Below are positions 42,288 to 55,596 of a stretch of 64,000 bases of DNA, piece by piece; positions within the stretch are counted from its first letter, which is position 1, and each line of letters starts with the position of its first letter. This stretch comes from Rhipicephalus microplus (Eukaryota > Arthropoda > Arachnida > Ixodida > Ixodidae): the NCBI RefSeq assembly GCF_043290135.1, contig NW_027464601.1, positions 3,394,001-3,458,000 of the forward strand. The letters run 5' to 3'. Under the pieces are notes generated by a model. That model did not search any database. It worked only from the letters and a program-made list of their open reading frames with translations, and was not told the DNA's origin. The translations under genes were made by a program, and so were the position numbers.

Positions 42288-45200
42288 ATGCAAATAGCCA
42301 ACATGCGTACACAAAAGCAAGCTTCAGTAGGAGATGTTCATTGCTTGTATGCTATATGTAGCAATGTAGGCATTATTTAAGCAGTTTTCTGACATTTACC
42401 GTCACCTGTGCACATTAGCGCGCTGCAATGAAACCACGACAATTTGTGAAAAATGACTATATCTTTCACTAAACAAGCACAAAGAAAAGGGGAGGAGTGA
42501 GAAATAACTTTTAATACCACCCATATTTGAAGTGGTTGTACTAATTTTAATCTGAATAATACGTGTGCAATGTCACCTGGCCATCAAAAACCTGGTACAG
42601 GTCAGTGGGTGCAGTGGGTGCCATCGCCCTTGCCTGGCTTGCGAGTGGCTTCATTGCTGCTAGCTGCTGCTGCTCGTCTTTTTTACTGGTATAGTCATTT
42701 CTCTGCTTGTTGTTAGTATACTTTTTGACTTAGTGTTCACACAAATAAGATAACCCTGCCAAGTTCAAAGAATCTGAATCTGGGAGATTTCCAAAACAGA
42801 AAGTGAGAGGGGGGCGTTAATTTGCCTCGCCCTTTCCCTGCCCCCACTTTAAAAACACATCCAAGAAAGAGGGGAGGGGGGTACCGAACTGCCTCGCAAG
42901 TGCAAACATCAGTTTTGTGGTCTTACAATGGCTTATAAGCAATGCAGGCAGGGTTCGCAACTACAGATAGCTCTTGGTTATACAAATCTAAGGATAAGCG
43001 CAACTATTTGTTTCACCCGAAATTAGGTACAAAATAACTAGCAATATCGGTTTTCAAACTGAAACACATGCACGAAATATTTGGTAATAAACATTGGTAA
43101 TAGACGCAGTTCTGGACATGTATTGCTGGCCTCGCACTTATCTCTGAAGCATCCAGCATGCTGCTCTCAGCCATAGCTCGACAGTTTCAGTACCAATGAT
43201 CATATTACCCGTTGCGACACGGTAATGTGTTTGAACAACCAAGATATTATCAATATTATTGTACGTTTACATTAACTACTCCTAGATTGGTTTAGGTGGG
43301 TCAGATTGGGAAGGAGGTTTTTGAAGTTGGCCAGATCAGGCTAAGAAATTTTCATTTCATATAAATCTTCTTGCCATTCGTACAATGGGAAGAAATGGTA
43401 CAAATATGGGACACTTGCCAAATATGAAATAAAGCTCTGTCCCTTTTGCTATCATTTATATACAGTGACACCTCATTAGCTAGAAACTGAGAACACTGAG
43501 CTGTTGCTAAAAACATTTACATCAGTGACAAAAAGGTGAATACTCTGCCCACGTATGTGCCAGAAATCATACTTTGCAGTACCAAGTAATGTCATTCCTC
43601 CCATACAAAAGAAATAATTTAGGCACAAAGCGCTCACCGCAATGTGAAAGGCTATCGTGGCTGTGCACGAAGTGATTGTCATCATGGCCTGCACAAAAAG
43701 TGAAAGCATTGTCTGAATACATCACAAGAAAAGAAACCAAACTACTGTAATATCTCTGGCTCTGAATTTCCTAATATTAGCAGTACTAATGAAGGCTAGA
43801 TTTTATTGCAATTGCACAGCTTGGCTCAATAAAAAGATGCATGCTATCTTGTAAATAAATTGCAAAGGCAAAAATGTTCCAAAATTTTGATGAATCATGG
43901 TATAAAACATTTACTCTGACTTAAAAAGGGGTCACCTTTGAAAGCGAATTTCAATGTTTGGTTGTACAGAAGTGGTAAAATTTGTATGATATACCAAGGG
44001 TATATGCACATTTTATAAGATCGGCAGTAATAGAGCTCCATATTAGTTTCCAATTTTGTTAAGAACATTCAATTTTTCTACAATGTACTTTTTTATTAAC
44101 ATCTGACAACTGCAAAGCATTGTAATTTTTCACAAAGGTAGTTAACCTTTTACAATTGTGGAACTAAAATTGAAAACTGTACAACAAAAACCAGATTTGT
44201 TACACTGCTTTACTTTTGTCTATGTATGAAAATTTCCATCTATGAATAATTTTTCACTACTAAAAACACAAAAGCACTTGAGCTGCTGATTCTAGCTACG
44301 TACAGTTATGGAAATGCTGCTTGTTAACACACTTTTTGAGAAACTTGGTTTGTTTTTGTTTGATAGCTCACAAAAAAATATAGATAATGCAGAAGTTACT
44401 TAAGGGTACATGTGGATTCCTGTAAATGTGCCAAAAAAAAAAAAAACAACAAAGTATGTTGAAAACTGCGAGGGCCTGAGTGCGATATATTTTTTTAAAT
44501 ATCGAGAAATTCTCTATCGTGTCACAGCCAAATCCCAAAATCGAATTTTTTTTTCACCAAAAGCAAGTCTCACCCTACCTTCACAGAACAATCATCAGCA
44601 AAATAATTTACATGTATTGCTACCTATACATTCTCAGTATGCATACACTGGCAACAAATGAGTGTAGGTTCACGAGTCACGTTCTTGTAGAAGCCAGTCG
44701 GGTGCCATAGTTACTGCAACTAGCCGGTGCGAACAAAACACAATTTCAGGAATAGCCATCGTCTCTGCATAACCTCTTGTACAGATGCATTCAACAAGCA
44801 CTGCATAGGAACACGTTGCATGCGTGGCTTAGCAACATCCCCTTTGTGCTCAAGCCTCAATGGCCTTTTCCTGTCAGTTTCACTAATCTACGTCGTGTTG
44901 CGATCTCCACATCATATGGAATTGCAACTTACTTCAGGTGTGCCAACAAGATTTACTTTCAAAGTTGAAAGGTGCCCTATAAGAAGTCCTGTTTCTGTTG
45001 CCATGGCAAACTTAGTGATGGAGCACGTGAAAACATGCAGGCTGAGCTCACTAGCCTTGCAGGTGAAAATTTATCGTTGACACTTTTGTAACATTAAAAA
45101 AAAAAAACGAGTCTGGATGCTTTCTTCGTGATACTGAATAGTGCACACCACATCAGAAGGAAAGACAATATTGTGCCCTTTTTTTTGGACGTGCTTGTAT

Positions 45201-46101
45201 GCAGGACCAATAATGACAGTGTGTAAACAAATATCTGCCTTTGTTAATAACGGCTGCATTCTGTTAAAGCAAGCAATTTTTACTATCATACATAGCAAAT
45301 GTCAAACTGCTCATTGGTGACTCATAAAAAAAAGTTTCATAACCTATTCATTTCCGAACAAAACATGGCTTCGATAAAGCCTTAGCACCTCAGTGCAAAG
45401 GAATTTCGCGAAGATTTCGATTTTGCAAGCCACGATATAGTGTCAATGTTTTCAACCAACCACCTCGCTATTGCACATCCTTCAAGTAGATATGTGCCAT
45501 GTCTGAAACTTGTAATTGTAACATGCTCACAATATCTAAGAATCTTCTTGAAAAACAAGCTAAACACTAGATAAAAATTAATGTTAAACCAGTATTGCAG
45601 TAATATAAAAATAAAACGAAAAAACTTTGTGTTACGGTATACGCTCTGAATCCCAAGTTTGTGTTCACCCCAAGTTTTCCTCCATGGTGTTCATTCAACA
45701 GTACACTGTATCCAGGTGGTCTGTTCATTTATATTTCTCCATGCTGTTGTAGCACCATAATGCGCATATTAGTTGTGAAACTCCCCCATATATCAAAACT
45801 CAAACAGGACATTGACCCCCAACACTAGGAATTAACAGGTTATTGCGTTACCTGTTAACAGAAAGATTTACTATTAAACGCATAATTTGTATAGTGTAAA
45901 GTGGTTTTCAGAGTTTCAGGTATGGCGAAGGTCAGCTAGCTACTAAAAAAGTTGAGCCGACTGCGTGTCCGGATTTTTGAACGCAGTTTTGCAACTCGTA
46001 TAAAGAGCTACATGCGTTTCGTGTGCTTGGAAGTTGGAATAAGAAGTTTAGTTCGCAACAAACGCGGAGACTCTTGAAGTCGTACCACCTATTTATGTTG
46101 A
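42288..46101. other. AT-rich non-coding stretch upstream of the transposase-derived gene
   Basis: About 3.8 kb without a recognisable domain or repeat. Short frames (43476-43709 minus, 44410-44661 plus, 44727-45080 plus) are unsupported. It may contain the promoter and 5' untranslated region of the gene starting at 46102, but I cannot point to a convincing core promoter or terminal inverted repeat. Confidence 0.3.
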
Positions 46102-47351
46102 GTGCAGCCGCAGAAAGCTATGTCGCAAACTCGCCTCATAAAGCGACGCAAGGTGTACCTGGATCGCGACCAGTTCTTTGAGGTTCTGGCGTCAAGCTTT
46201 TACAAACGAGTGAGGGACCACGCCGTAGCAACATCAAATGGTGCTAGCACAAGTCGCTGTAATGAAGACGACGACTCGGCAGACGCAACGGCGCCTAGTA
46301 TTGTGCACAGTGACGACGATGGTGGCGGAGATGTGCCCGATTCCAGCGTACATAGTGATGACGACTGTGGCAGTGACAGCAGTGCGTACTCTACTAATGA
46401 CGAAGGGCATGTATACAGCAGTTTCGTGGATGACGACAGGAAGGACAGACCAGAGGATGAGCAGGATTTTTTGTCTCAAATTTCCGGCTTCAGCCAGGAA
46501 ACCGTGCCTGGCTCCCAAGTAACCAAAGCCGGTGCAATTGCAGCGGTCATGGCATATGCGGTTTCCCACGGACTGACTTGGACAGCACTCGGTGACCTGA
46601 CTATGCTCATCAACTTTCTCTTTGGTGCCACTGTTTTACCGCGTAGTGATTACATGCTCCGGAAACTGTGGATGAGAGAAACAGAAGAAGTTTTGCAATA
46701 CTTCTACGTCTGCGAAGCATGCAGCAATGAGATGACAACACAAGGCAAGGTGGCAAAGTGCGCTTTTTGCCAGCGCACTGGAAGCCTGCAGTCATTAAAA
46801 GAGCGAGGCTCTTTTTTCATAATCCTCAATCTGCACATGCAGCTCAGCTTTCTGCTCAAAAAAACAAAATCAGAGTTGGAACCAAATTCGGCAAAAGCGC
46901 GACAACCTCAGACAACAATAACTGACATCACAAATGTTCAGTGTTATCATGACCTACAAAAAGCAAGAAACATGGGGAATGATGATTTGGGCTACCATCA
47001 TTAACTCTGATGGTAGCCCAGTGTTTAAATCCTCCAAGACATCTGTGTGGCCCCTACAATTCATTGTTAATGAGCTTCCACCACACCTGCGGCTGAATCA
47101 TCCGGTCCTTGCAGGACTGTGGTTTGGGAAGACTCATCCAAATATGCAACTTTTTCTCGACTAGTTTGTTCGTGGAGTGAACAGTGCCAAGCCAGTCCAG
47201 TGGGTTCATAACAACAAGGTTCACTTGTCATGTCCATTTGCGTTGTGCTGCTCTGTGGAAGCGCCTGCGAGGGCAGGTGTTCAAAACATGGTGCCCTTCA
47301 ACAGATACTTTGGATGCCCATGGTGCCTTATTATGGGTGAACATGTTGAAG
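46102..47351 (+). pseudogene. Exon 1: acidic N-terminus, zinc ribbon, start of transposase core
   Basis: The ATG at 46102 or the in-frame ATG at 46120 could start it. Residues 50-115 are Asp/Ser-rich; C204, C207, C220 and C223 form a zinc-ribbon-like pair (YVCEACSNE, VAKCAFCQR). The frame shifts by one base at about 46985-47000, where the catalytic SDG block begins in the other frame. TAG at 47162-47164 interrupts before the CPFALCCSVEAPARAG and FGCPWC blocks. It ends with donor gtgagc at 47352. Confidence 0.7.
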
Positions 47352-48572
47352 GTGAGCACTGTATCGATTACTTCGTCTTTTGTAGAACTAACTGAGCAAA
47401 AAAAGTTTGGTGGAGGTGAAAAAATGGTAGAAGCCTGTGTACTGTGCGATGTTAGTACACTCTACAGAACACCAGATAGTCAAAAATTTCTGAAGCTTTT
47501 CACTAGGACGTCCCTCATAATGTAGTGGTTTTGGTACCTTGAATTCCAGGCATTATTTTTACTGAGGGAAAAAATAAACTCTTTGTTGGGGGCTGAAACG
47601 AACAGATAATGAAGAAAAAGAAGGTATATAGGATTATCCTGTTTTGGGGCACTCAGTTATAGTAACTACCATATATAGATGCGAAGAGGTGGAAAACGCA
47701 ACTTGCAGCTAATAGGGACCAAACCTACAACGTTCAGCTACTGCGCCTGATGCTGTCACTGTGTCACTTACAGTAGTGGTCGTCATCCCATCCACTCTAT
47801 TCGGCATTTCCTTGGATGTAATCGTGGGAGGGTAGCCAGCACTGCTCGTAGCCTTGACAGCAGGTGACTTTTTCTTGTCAGCGGCCATCACGTGCCATCT
47901 GATCTTTTTCAAATTCACAGTTAGCCTGTCATACTGCCTGGAGGCATCAAGTCTGCCCGAACTTTACCCCTAGCTGTGAATGAAAAAAGGAAGTGGAATT
48001 CAACTAGGGTTTCTTAACAGACAATAAAGCTGATGAAAGAGAATTGGCCCGTGATAAATTCCACTTTTGTTCATTCGGAGCCAACGTCTTGGGTGAGTAG
48101 ACATGCCTTCTGGCAGTACGCAATGTATTGTTTGTCAGCTGCCAGTTTGTAATAAAACCATGCAATACATGGCGCCAGCGGACAAAGAAGAGCACATGTC
48201 ATGGCTACACGCAGGGCAGGCTATTACTTGCATAGTTACATGAAAAAAAATACCCAGTAGAGTGAACAGGAAGACACCACCACTGTATCACATTTAGTAC
48301 AGCATGCGGTGCAGTATTCATAGGTTGTAGGTTCAGTACCTACCAGCAGCAAGTTGTCGTTTCATACAAATGAATTTCACATTTATATCATAATCACCAC
48401 ATTACAGTTAACGACAAATAATGAACCTAAACTTTCAGTGGTCTCACTACCTATATGTTTCATTGTGTTTCATAACAAAGACATTGAGCCCTTGATCAAT
48501 TCCTTTTTTGGTTTTGTTTTGGGAAGCTTGTTGACTTATGTAATGTTTCTCTTCATGTTTATTATTTTATAG

Positions 48573-48710
48573 GGAGCATGAGATATGTGACAAAGGAGCC
48601 TCCTGAAATGAGGACAACTGAGATTCTCAAGAGAGATATGAAACTGGCGCTTCATTACAAAGACATAATCAACAGCGTGAAGGGATCATCTGCATTGCTC
48701 AATTTGAAAG
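48573..48710 (+). pseudogene. Exon 2
   Basis: 138 bases between attattttatag and gtaatg. It codes SMRYVTKEPPEMRTTEILKR and ends at NSVKGSSALLNLK, the family's linker before the YMHC block. The first and last bases complete Gly codons across phase-1 introns. Confidence 0.7.
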
Positions 48711-50843
48711 GTAATGAAAGGCTCAGTGTGAATTGTTTCTATGCTTAGCTACTGAACTGTCACAATTTGAAAAAAAAAAATTGTTGTAAAAAATATGTTG
48801 GAAATAAATATTATATCTCTTTTTGCGCCCTAATATGACCAGGATAGCTCCTTTTAAAGAGTACTTACATGAATTTAAAAAAATTCAGCTTTTTGCACTA
48901 GATGAAAGCTCAAGTGTCGAGAACCCAGAAAAGAGTGTTACAGTGCCTAGGGAATGCATTGCATATATTTTCAATACTGATTCCTTTACACCAGCAGTTT
49001 TGATTTGGAGAAGGCAGTTTCATAGTGATGTGTCAAGTGTGTCACGGGCAGATTTCAACCCATGAAATATGCACCTGCTGTCCTTTGATGTCAGTCAAAC
49101 GTTGTTCATGATTAGTGCACTGTCGTGCAGTGCCTGGGACAATAATTTCTCTGATTTAGACTGCATGCAGGAACCAGATTTTGCAAACCAAGTGAGCTGG
49201 CTTGAAACGTCATAGGACTGTTCATGTAGTGAAGCTGCCTTGCAAACGCTGGGAGACGAAAGCTTTAAAAATCAAACTTAAATAATTATACGTGTTTTCC
49301 GGCTGCAGTGCGTGGAGAGAATTCACAATACATGCCAAGGAAACCAAAAGCATCCGTGTTACTGCACTTCAAAATTGTGTTAGTACTCCTTTATGCGAGC
49401 ACTAAAAGCCATATAATTACAGTGGAGAAATCGTGTCCCCTGTCACTGTTGCAGCCTGGGATGGTAGTGTTCCACTACGACAATTATTACCATTTTGTTC
49501 ACATTTGCTTACACTTGCTTTGATTCCTACATCATGGAGCACAGAGTATGGTGAATTTAGAATAAATATAACTGATAGATATGCTCTTAGATGCTGCCGA
49601 ATGCATATTTTTGAATATACAAACTAAGAGGAAAGAAACTCCAGGAGTTTACATAATGTTTTGTACATTTTTAATTGATTAGTTATTATACTGAGTTGTA
49701 TGTTTTCGATTCTGTATCAAGACTTTAACATGTCAGCCTTCTTGCATGTAATCTGCTTTTATCATTAAACTTTCATATTTATAGGTCATTAGGCACTCAG
49801 ATTTCTTTGTATAAGTAACACAATGTTGAAAACTTGCTTTAAAGTCAATATGAAATTTGCTAATATATATGAAAGTTAATGAGTAGTCTTAGAATGTCTC
49901 TATCTTGTTAATTGGTTACTTGAACATCGTACAATGGCATATCAACTTTTTAATTTTCATATTAAATTTTAAATTTTTCTCATCATATGGCATTCCTCAT
50001 ATGATGAGGAAACAAAATATTTGAGTCAAATGCAAGCATGAAAAGTACTACAGTACTAAAGACAAGATGGCCAAACTGCAAGAGCTGCGAAAAATTGCAT
50101 TTAGAAAAAAGAGCACGTTAACGATAAAATTGAAAGTTTTTGAAGCGACAAAGTTGTGATGAAGTCAGAAACTGTCTGGGGGCAGTGCCTTCCCAGAAGT
50201 TCTGATGGTTGTGTAGATATCATCAAAATGACTAGTTAAAGTGGGTGTTTTTCAATGTTTAAGCAAGTGCACCCCCCCCCCCCCCCTCCTCCTGAAAAAA
50301 TGCCTGGCTGCACGTCTGCGGCAAATACATGCCATTCTTATTGGCTCTTGTTGCAGAGGAACTTGGGAACCATGGTTGTTTTGAGAACACAGATTTTTAT
50401 GGCAAGCAATAGCATTTTGTTGACCAGGGGACTCTCGACAACGTGCACCTTCCAAAGTGGGACGTGGCATCTTCTAAAGGCGATTTCAACAAGCATACAC
50501 TTTCAATTGAACTGTCAAGAAGCTGAATGTTAGTTCTCCAGTTCATGGTTTTTTAAATTCTTCAATCTTAAGTCACTCCTCTTTATTTTTCATGTTCAGG
50601 GTACTTGAAATACTGGATTAGAACTGTCTGCCCAGCAGGGACAATTTTTTTATACTGCACAAGACATTCAAAATGTTGAAGTTTTTTTGCTTTCTCGGGT
50701 CATGGCTATCATTAGATATTCCACCAACTTAACGACTACTCGACTTTTAATATTTCTTTATTTTTATTATACTGTCCATGTTTTTTTTGTTGTTGTTGAT
50801 TCTGTTGTTAATTGTATCAAGTCGCACAATTTTTTTTTTCTAG
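48711..50843. other. Intron 2 of the transposase-derived gene
   Basis: AT-rich. Contains an open frame at 48823-49065 (80 codons, MTRIAPFKEYLHEFKK) without a known domain and a 15-C run at 50272-50286. No mobile element was recognised. Confidence 0.4.
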
Positions 50844-50963
50844 GCTTGGACCTCGTGAGTTGTCAGAGTGTGGAGTACATGCATTGTGTTTTTCAAGGTG
50901 TTGCCAAACAGCTGACAAAGACCATCCTGTCTTCTTCAAACTCCCATGAGCGCTTCTATGTTG
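50844..50963 (+). pseudogene. Exon 3
   Basis: 120 bases after a strong pyrimidine tract (ttttttttctag) and before gtaatg. It codes LDLVSCQSVEYMHCVFQGVA, then KQLTKTILSSSNSHERFYVG, a highly conserved segment in the family. Confidence 0.75.
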
Positions 50964-52627
50964 GTAATGTAGTACAATGAAGCAATATTTTTATCTGGCA
51001 CTTTGAAGTAATATGCACTTTGTTTCTGTATGCTCATTCATTCAGGGACCATTTGGAAATCTGACTACATTGCTTGCAGTGCAACATCACTGCCAAAATT
51101 TCAGACCTTTTTTTAGTAGTCATGAAAAATGTGCAGTACGCAGTGATTACTTGTGGACAAAACAGAACACTGCTACAACGGCATGTAACTCTGAAGTTCC
51201 AATTTGTTTGGCACCGCTGCATCTTACCCATAGCTAGTCAGAAATACCTTTGTCTCGGTGCCCAAATGAACTATGAGGAGGATCAAAGGAACTCTGCATA
51301 ATATTATTATTATTATTATTATTATATCATTGAAAAAGTGGTATATTCTACACTAAGCAAGCTCTTGAAATTAGAATAAAGGCACTATCATTGAATAAAC
51401 AAAGGGAAAAAATGAGGTATTGTACTCACTAAAACTTATTATGTATTGAAGAATCGGTGCATATATATATGGGAGTAAGGTTAAGAAATCGAATACACAT
51501 AACCCATAATGAGGTGATAATTAAAGTGACTGACAATAATCGTGTATTGGATCTTCTTATCTAGTAGTGTTAGAGGTGACATGTGCAATTCTCACCCCTT
51601 TAGCTGCTAACCAGAGCCCTTCATGGTTGTGCTAAAGGATGGGGATGTCACTGAAGGGTGGGTTGCTACTATTCACACATGATGTGATGAAGTTGCTTCC
51701 TGCTCTAGATTGCAATGAATAAACATACTGTGTAAGTGGATCGTTAGTGCAGCATCCTCTCTGGCCTATGCATACCCAGCCCTGTACAATGTTCAACAGT
51801 GTACAATAAGAATATTCCTGCCCCTTAGTTTGAGTAAGTATCCATAACACTAAGGGTGGTGCACAAATTAAGCATGGGTAAATTTTTCATTTGTTTCAAT
51901 TTATTAAAGTTCTTGCCTTTGAAAGTACTCTGTGCTCTTTGAGAAACCCACAGCGCATTAGATATAACACACACACAACAAAGTTGTCTAATCCATGAAT
52001 CCATGGAGAAAAAGAAGCCATGAGTGGTTTCCAACAAACGAAGATATTGTCAGTAATTTTATTGTCAATTCCCAGTCCACATTGTTCTTTCTGCCCTGTA
52101 TGCTTTTTTTTTACATGAAACCATGAAGTGGTACATTGCTGTCTTGCCAGTACAATCACATGTATTTCAGCACAATGTTATAATCTTGGGACATGACTTT
52201 TTTACGAGCTTGTGGCAGAGGGGTGACATTTTGAGAGCTCTGCAGCAGCCTCTGAGCATGCTTTCCTTTAAAGTTTAACCTTGGATAAGGTCCCACTAGG
52301 TGGTCCAAATGGTGTAGAAGTACCCAGAATTGTGACTTGTTTTTTTATTGTAACACACAATGTGGTGATGTAGTTAAAAACTTAATTCACAGAGAAAGTT
52401 CACATCCAGCCATCTGCTACAATAGTATTACATGAAATCATGCTCACAATTAACCTTGATGTCAAGCTGGTATGTGCTGTCTACTTCAATGTAAGCACAA
52501 TGTCTAGTCACATTTGGCAAATGCAGCTGCAGACAGGTAAATAGTAAATTAGTACCTTGTTACAACATGGTGTTCAGTCATTGTTTTTTTTTGTTGATTA
52601 TTTACACCACTATATTTCTGTTTACAG
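50964..52627. other. Intron 3 of the transposase-derived gene
   Basis: AT-rich, with an (ATT)n microsatellite at 51302-51325. No recognisable coding or mobile sequence. Confidence 0.4.
51302..51325 (+). repeat. (ATT)n microsatellite
   Basis: Eight consecutive trinucleotide units in intron 3. Confidence 0.95.
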
Positions 52628-52888
52628 GTGCACCTTCAATTTTGGCCAAGCTAGATTCACGTCTTCTTGCCATAAAGCCCCCACACTGCGTGACCAGGCT
52701 GCCACGACCACTGAAAGATCGTGGCCACTGGAAGGCATCTGAGTGGAGGCTATAGATATTATTCTATGCACTCCCTTGCCTTCACGGTATCCTGCAGCCT
52801 GAATATTGGAGGCACATGTCACAGTTCTCAGAAGCAATCCACATCCTTCTTTGTGAGAAATCAGGCCCTTGTGACATCGATAAAGCAG
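52628..52888 (+). pseudogene. Exon 4, with an in-frame stop
   Basis: 261 bases between tctgtttacag and gtaatttc. It codes APSILAKLDSRLLAIKPPHC, DRGHWKASEWRL, then TAG, then ILFYALPCLHGILQPEYW. The stop falls between the WKASEWR and YALPCL blocks, where the family usually has an aromatic-rich linker. Confidence 0.75.
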
Positions 52889-53682
52889 GTAATTTCGATT
52901 TGACTCTAACATTTGTAAATATTGCATTTACTTGAATATAGCTGGGGTGTTATCCTGTATGCAGTCTGTGATAGAATGCAATGGAAGGTCACAAGAGGAG
53001 GGGGGGGGGGGGGGGGGCAAATTGCCAACATGCGAAGGGCGAACCGAGCACCCTGAAAGAACACGACATCTTGGTCATCTGCTAAGAGAATGCAGACATG
53101 TACTGAATGCATGAATATACTAGAATTGTCTTGAGTGAACATCAATACTGGAGGGCATCGTTTTTCAAGGCTGGAAGCTGAATAGTATGCTGACTTTAAA
53201 AATTTATTTTTGTTCCTGGTTGATAAATTGCTATGTGCTTTCACAATCTCACGACACATTCGCTGGGAGCACCGCCGCATGAATCATTAGCACAGCACTG
53301 GAGTAAGCTAGACTAAAAGCTAGGTAATTTGATTCTGTGGCCCAAGTGCTCATGTTTAAATCTATTCGAAATCATTCATAGATCATTCTGTGTCTTCATT
53401 ACTTTTGTGCCAATTCTTTGCCAAAATAATTGACAGCACTACTTCGTTCAATGTTGTGACGTCAGATCATTGTAGCCTCGACCAAACCCCTATGACGTGA
53501 TGTTTGCTTCCTCGCGTCCTCTCATAGCATTTTATTCTGTTCTATCACAAATTTTGTGCAAGATAGCTTTCTTGATATCTTATAGTGTACTCTTGAACTT
53601 TGACAAAGTTGAGTTATAAAAAGCCTCGAGTAGGCAAAAATGTAGTGTTTTAAATTTGCAAACTACAGGCTTTTTGAGCCAA

Positions 53683-53840
53683 TCTACTTATCTATCTAGC
53701 CACCTATGTCTAGGTTCTGTCGTGATCGCCTCTTTAACTTGTTGTAGACCAACGTTGGTATAAGTGGGTAAGAAAGTCTGACAACTGTCTGGTCATCGCA
53801 CGAATATCATTAATATGTTGCTGCATACATCTTCAAACTT
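53683..53840 (+). repeat. Dispersed satellite-unit copy
   Basis: tctatctagccacctatgtc, then ggttctgtcgtgatcgcctc, gttggtataagtgggtaag and ctggtcatcgcacgaatat follow the order of the tandem unit (compare 25005-25150) at lower identity. It shows that the repeat is genome-dispersed, outside the array. Confidence 0.65.
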
Positions 53841-54029
53841 TTTCCTCTAGTCGCGTGTAGCGCATACCCTGTTTCGTTTTGCTGTTCAGAGGTTGAACTC
53901 CACACTGCCTCGGCTAGTCCTTATCAATAAGCTTTCCAGCGAAAAAAAAAAAAAATTATGCTGAATGGTACTCAAAAATGAAGTCTGAAAAAAAAACCAT
54001 AATAGCACACTGAAACCAGTTGAAAAATC

Positions 54030-54740
54030 ATGCCAATGTACAGTTTGCTTGCAGCAGTTCACACTCTCATAAAATGTTCACATGCCCACCTTCCTGTTTC
54101 TACTCTCAGTATATGCACTAGCATGTCATTTTATGTATGTCAACCTCTGGCTGTGTATCACAGGTGCTTATTCAGCCCGGTCTCTACTAAGAAGTCTGTC
54201 AGGAATATGTTCGCCTTTTTTCTTTAATGTGAGGGGCCGGCTGTCCAAACTTGCTAGTTTTTTCTTTACTTTTTCTCTTTCATTCGCATACTTTATGCAC
54301 TTCAAAAGAATATGGCAAAAATTTTCTTCTGCATGAACACAATAGCATTCCGGTGAGTTGGATTGATGTATTTTGTGCAGGAAGCTGTGTATCCTACTTC
54401 CAGTCAAAGTCCGTGGATTAATGTCTCTAAATGTCGTGGGAGATCTGTCCCTATTGAAAATTTTCTGTGCAGTTCAACTTCATAAAGTACTGATTCCTTT
54501 GATTTAGGGCTCACAAACCACTTGTCTATAGAACAATGATTAGATCCTTGCATTATAAAATGTCGTATATCCATTCCAGACATAGGAATTGCTCAATCTC
54601 GTTTTTTGTTCAACGCTTTTTTTGGCAATGCTGTCAGCCTCTTCATTTCCCTTTATTCCTACCTGTATACCGTGGGCCGCGGTATGCAGGTATAGCCCGC
54701 AGGTGTTGACAGTTCTATATTTACCCAGGATTGGTGAGAA
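54030..54740 (-). pseudogene. RNase H-bearing LINE, 3' part, minus strand
   Basis: The minus strand from 54660 reads GNEEADSIAKKALNKKRD (end of RNase H), then DIRHFIMQGSNHCSID, and, across frames, the Cys/His knuckle of ORF2 in 54168-54407 (IHQSNSPECYCVHAEENFCH, ILLKCIKYANEREKVKKK). Frames are broken. It is the 3' end of an element different from copies A/B. It may share origin with the ORF1/ORF2 start at 56900-57750, but exon 5 of another gene lies between, so they are separate fragments. Confidence 0.6.
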
Positions 54741-54835
54741 ATGATATTAGTAACTTAAATGTGAGAGCGTCAGAATAAACTGATATTGGCTACGTTGAAC
54801 CGTTGAATGTAAAGATAAAAAAAAAATCAGTATCT

Positions 54836-54905
54836 CAACAGGAATCGAACCAAAGCATTCTGCAAGGCACTCCAGTATGCTACCACGGAGCTACACCAGT
54901 TGTTG
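54836..54905 (-). repeat. tRNA-like SINE head with perfect B box
   Basis: Minus strand: gtgtagctccgtggtagcat (A box) and ggttcgattcc (perfect B box), 37 bases between. Acceptor stems do not pair, so it is a SINE head and not a tRNA gene. Confidence 0.55.
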
Positions 54906-55596
54906 ATACTGCATTAGGAAAAGCACTATGCAGGCACAAGTTTGGTGCAACTTCAATTGTGAGTGCAGTGCTGGTTATATAGTTTTCTAACAAAGGAATG
55001 AACATCACATATGTAAACCTATGAGACAAACACCATGTCCGGTTAACGTCACTTGTGGCTTCCGTGTTTGCTTCTCTTTTATAGCAATCTAATAAGCATT
55101 ACATTTGTATTGCTATGATTCAGCTAGCTATATTCTTGCTCTACCCCGGGGGAGCATGCCATCGAATCTAACAAAAGTTACGTGAGTGCTGACGTTATGA
55201 CGGACCCCAAGTTACTCAGTGTATTCACCAGTAGACCGCAATGTAGGTAGTTGACATTCCTAATAAATGCATGATGTGCACCCAGCTAGTGCCCTTAACG
55301 TCCATCCACCTAGTAACACTTGGCTCAAAGCGAAAAAAATGCAGCATAGACATTTATTTGCTTGCTAGCTGCTTCGCGTGAAACTGATTTCAATGAAAGG
55401 TGGATCTGCTGAATTTTTTGTCAGTGCCATCGTTTGTAGTTTACAGTGCAGCATGCTGGTGTGAAGCTTTATAACTCAGATTGATTGCAAACACATGGAC
55501 TAAGGCCTATGAAACGTTTATCACAGAAGAACAATGGAGTATGCTTGTGCTTTTCCTCATGTTTGCCTCCTTTCAAAATGTTTCTGTCTTTTTCAG

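Larger units (their letters stand above)
52889..55596. other. Intron 4, loaded with repeats
   Basis: Holds an 18-G run (53000-53017), a diverged copy of the satellite unit (53683-53840), a minus-strand LINE fragment (54030-54740) and a tRNA-like SINE head (54836-54905). The rest is unassigned. Confidence 0.6.

Noticed and set aside
46102..47004. Intact 300-residue acidic host protein
   Set aside because: The frame runs out exactly where the transposase core continues in another frame, so it is exon 1 of a broken transposase-derived gene.
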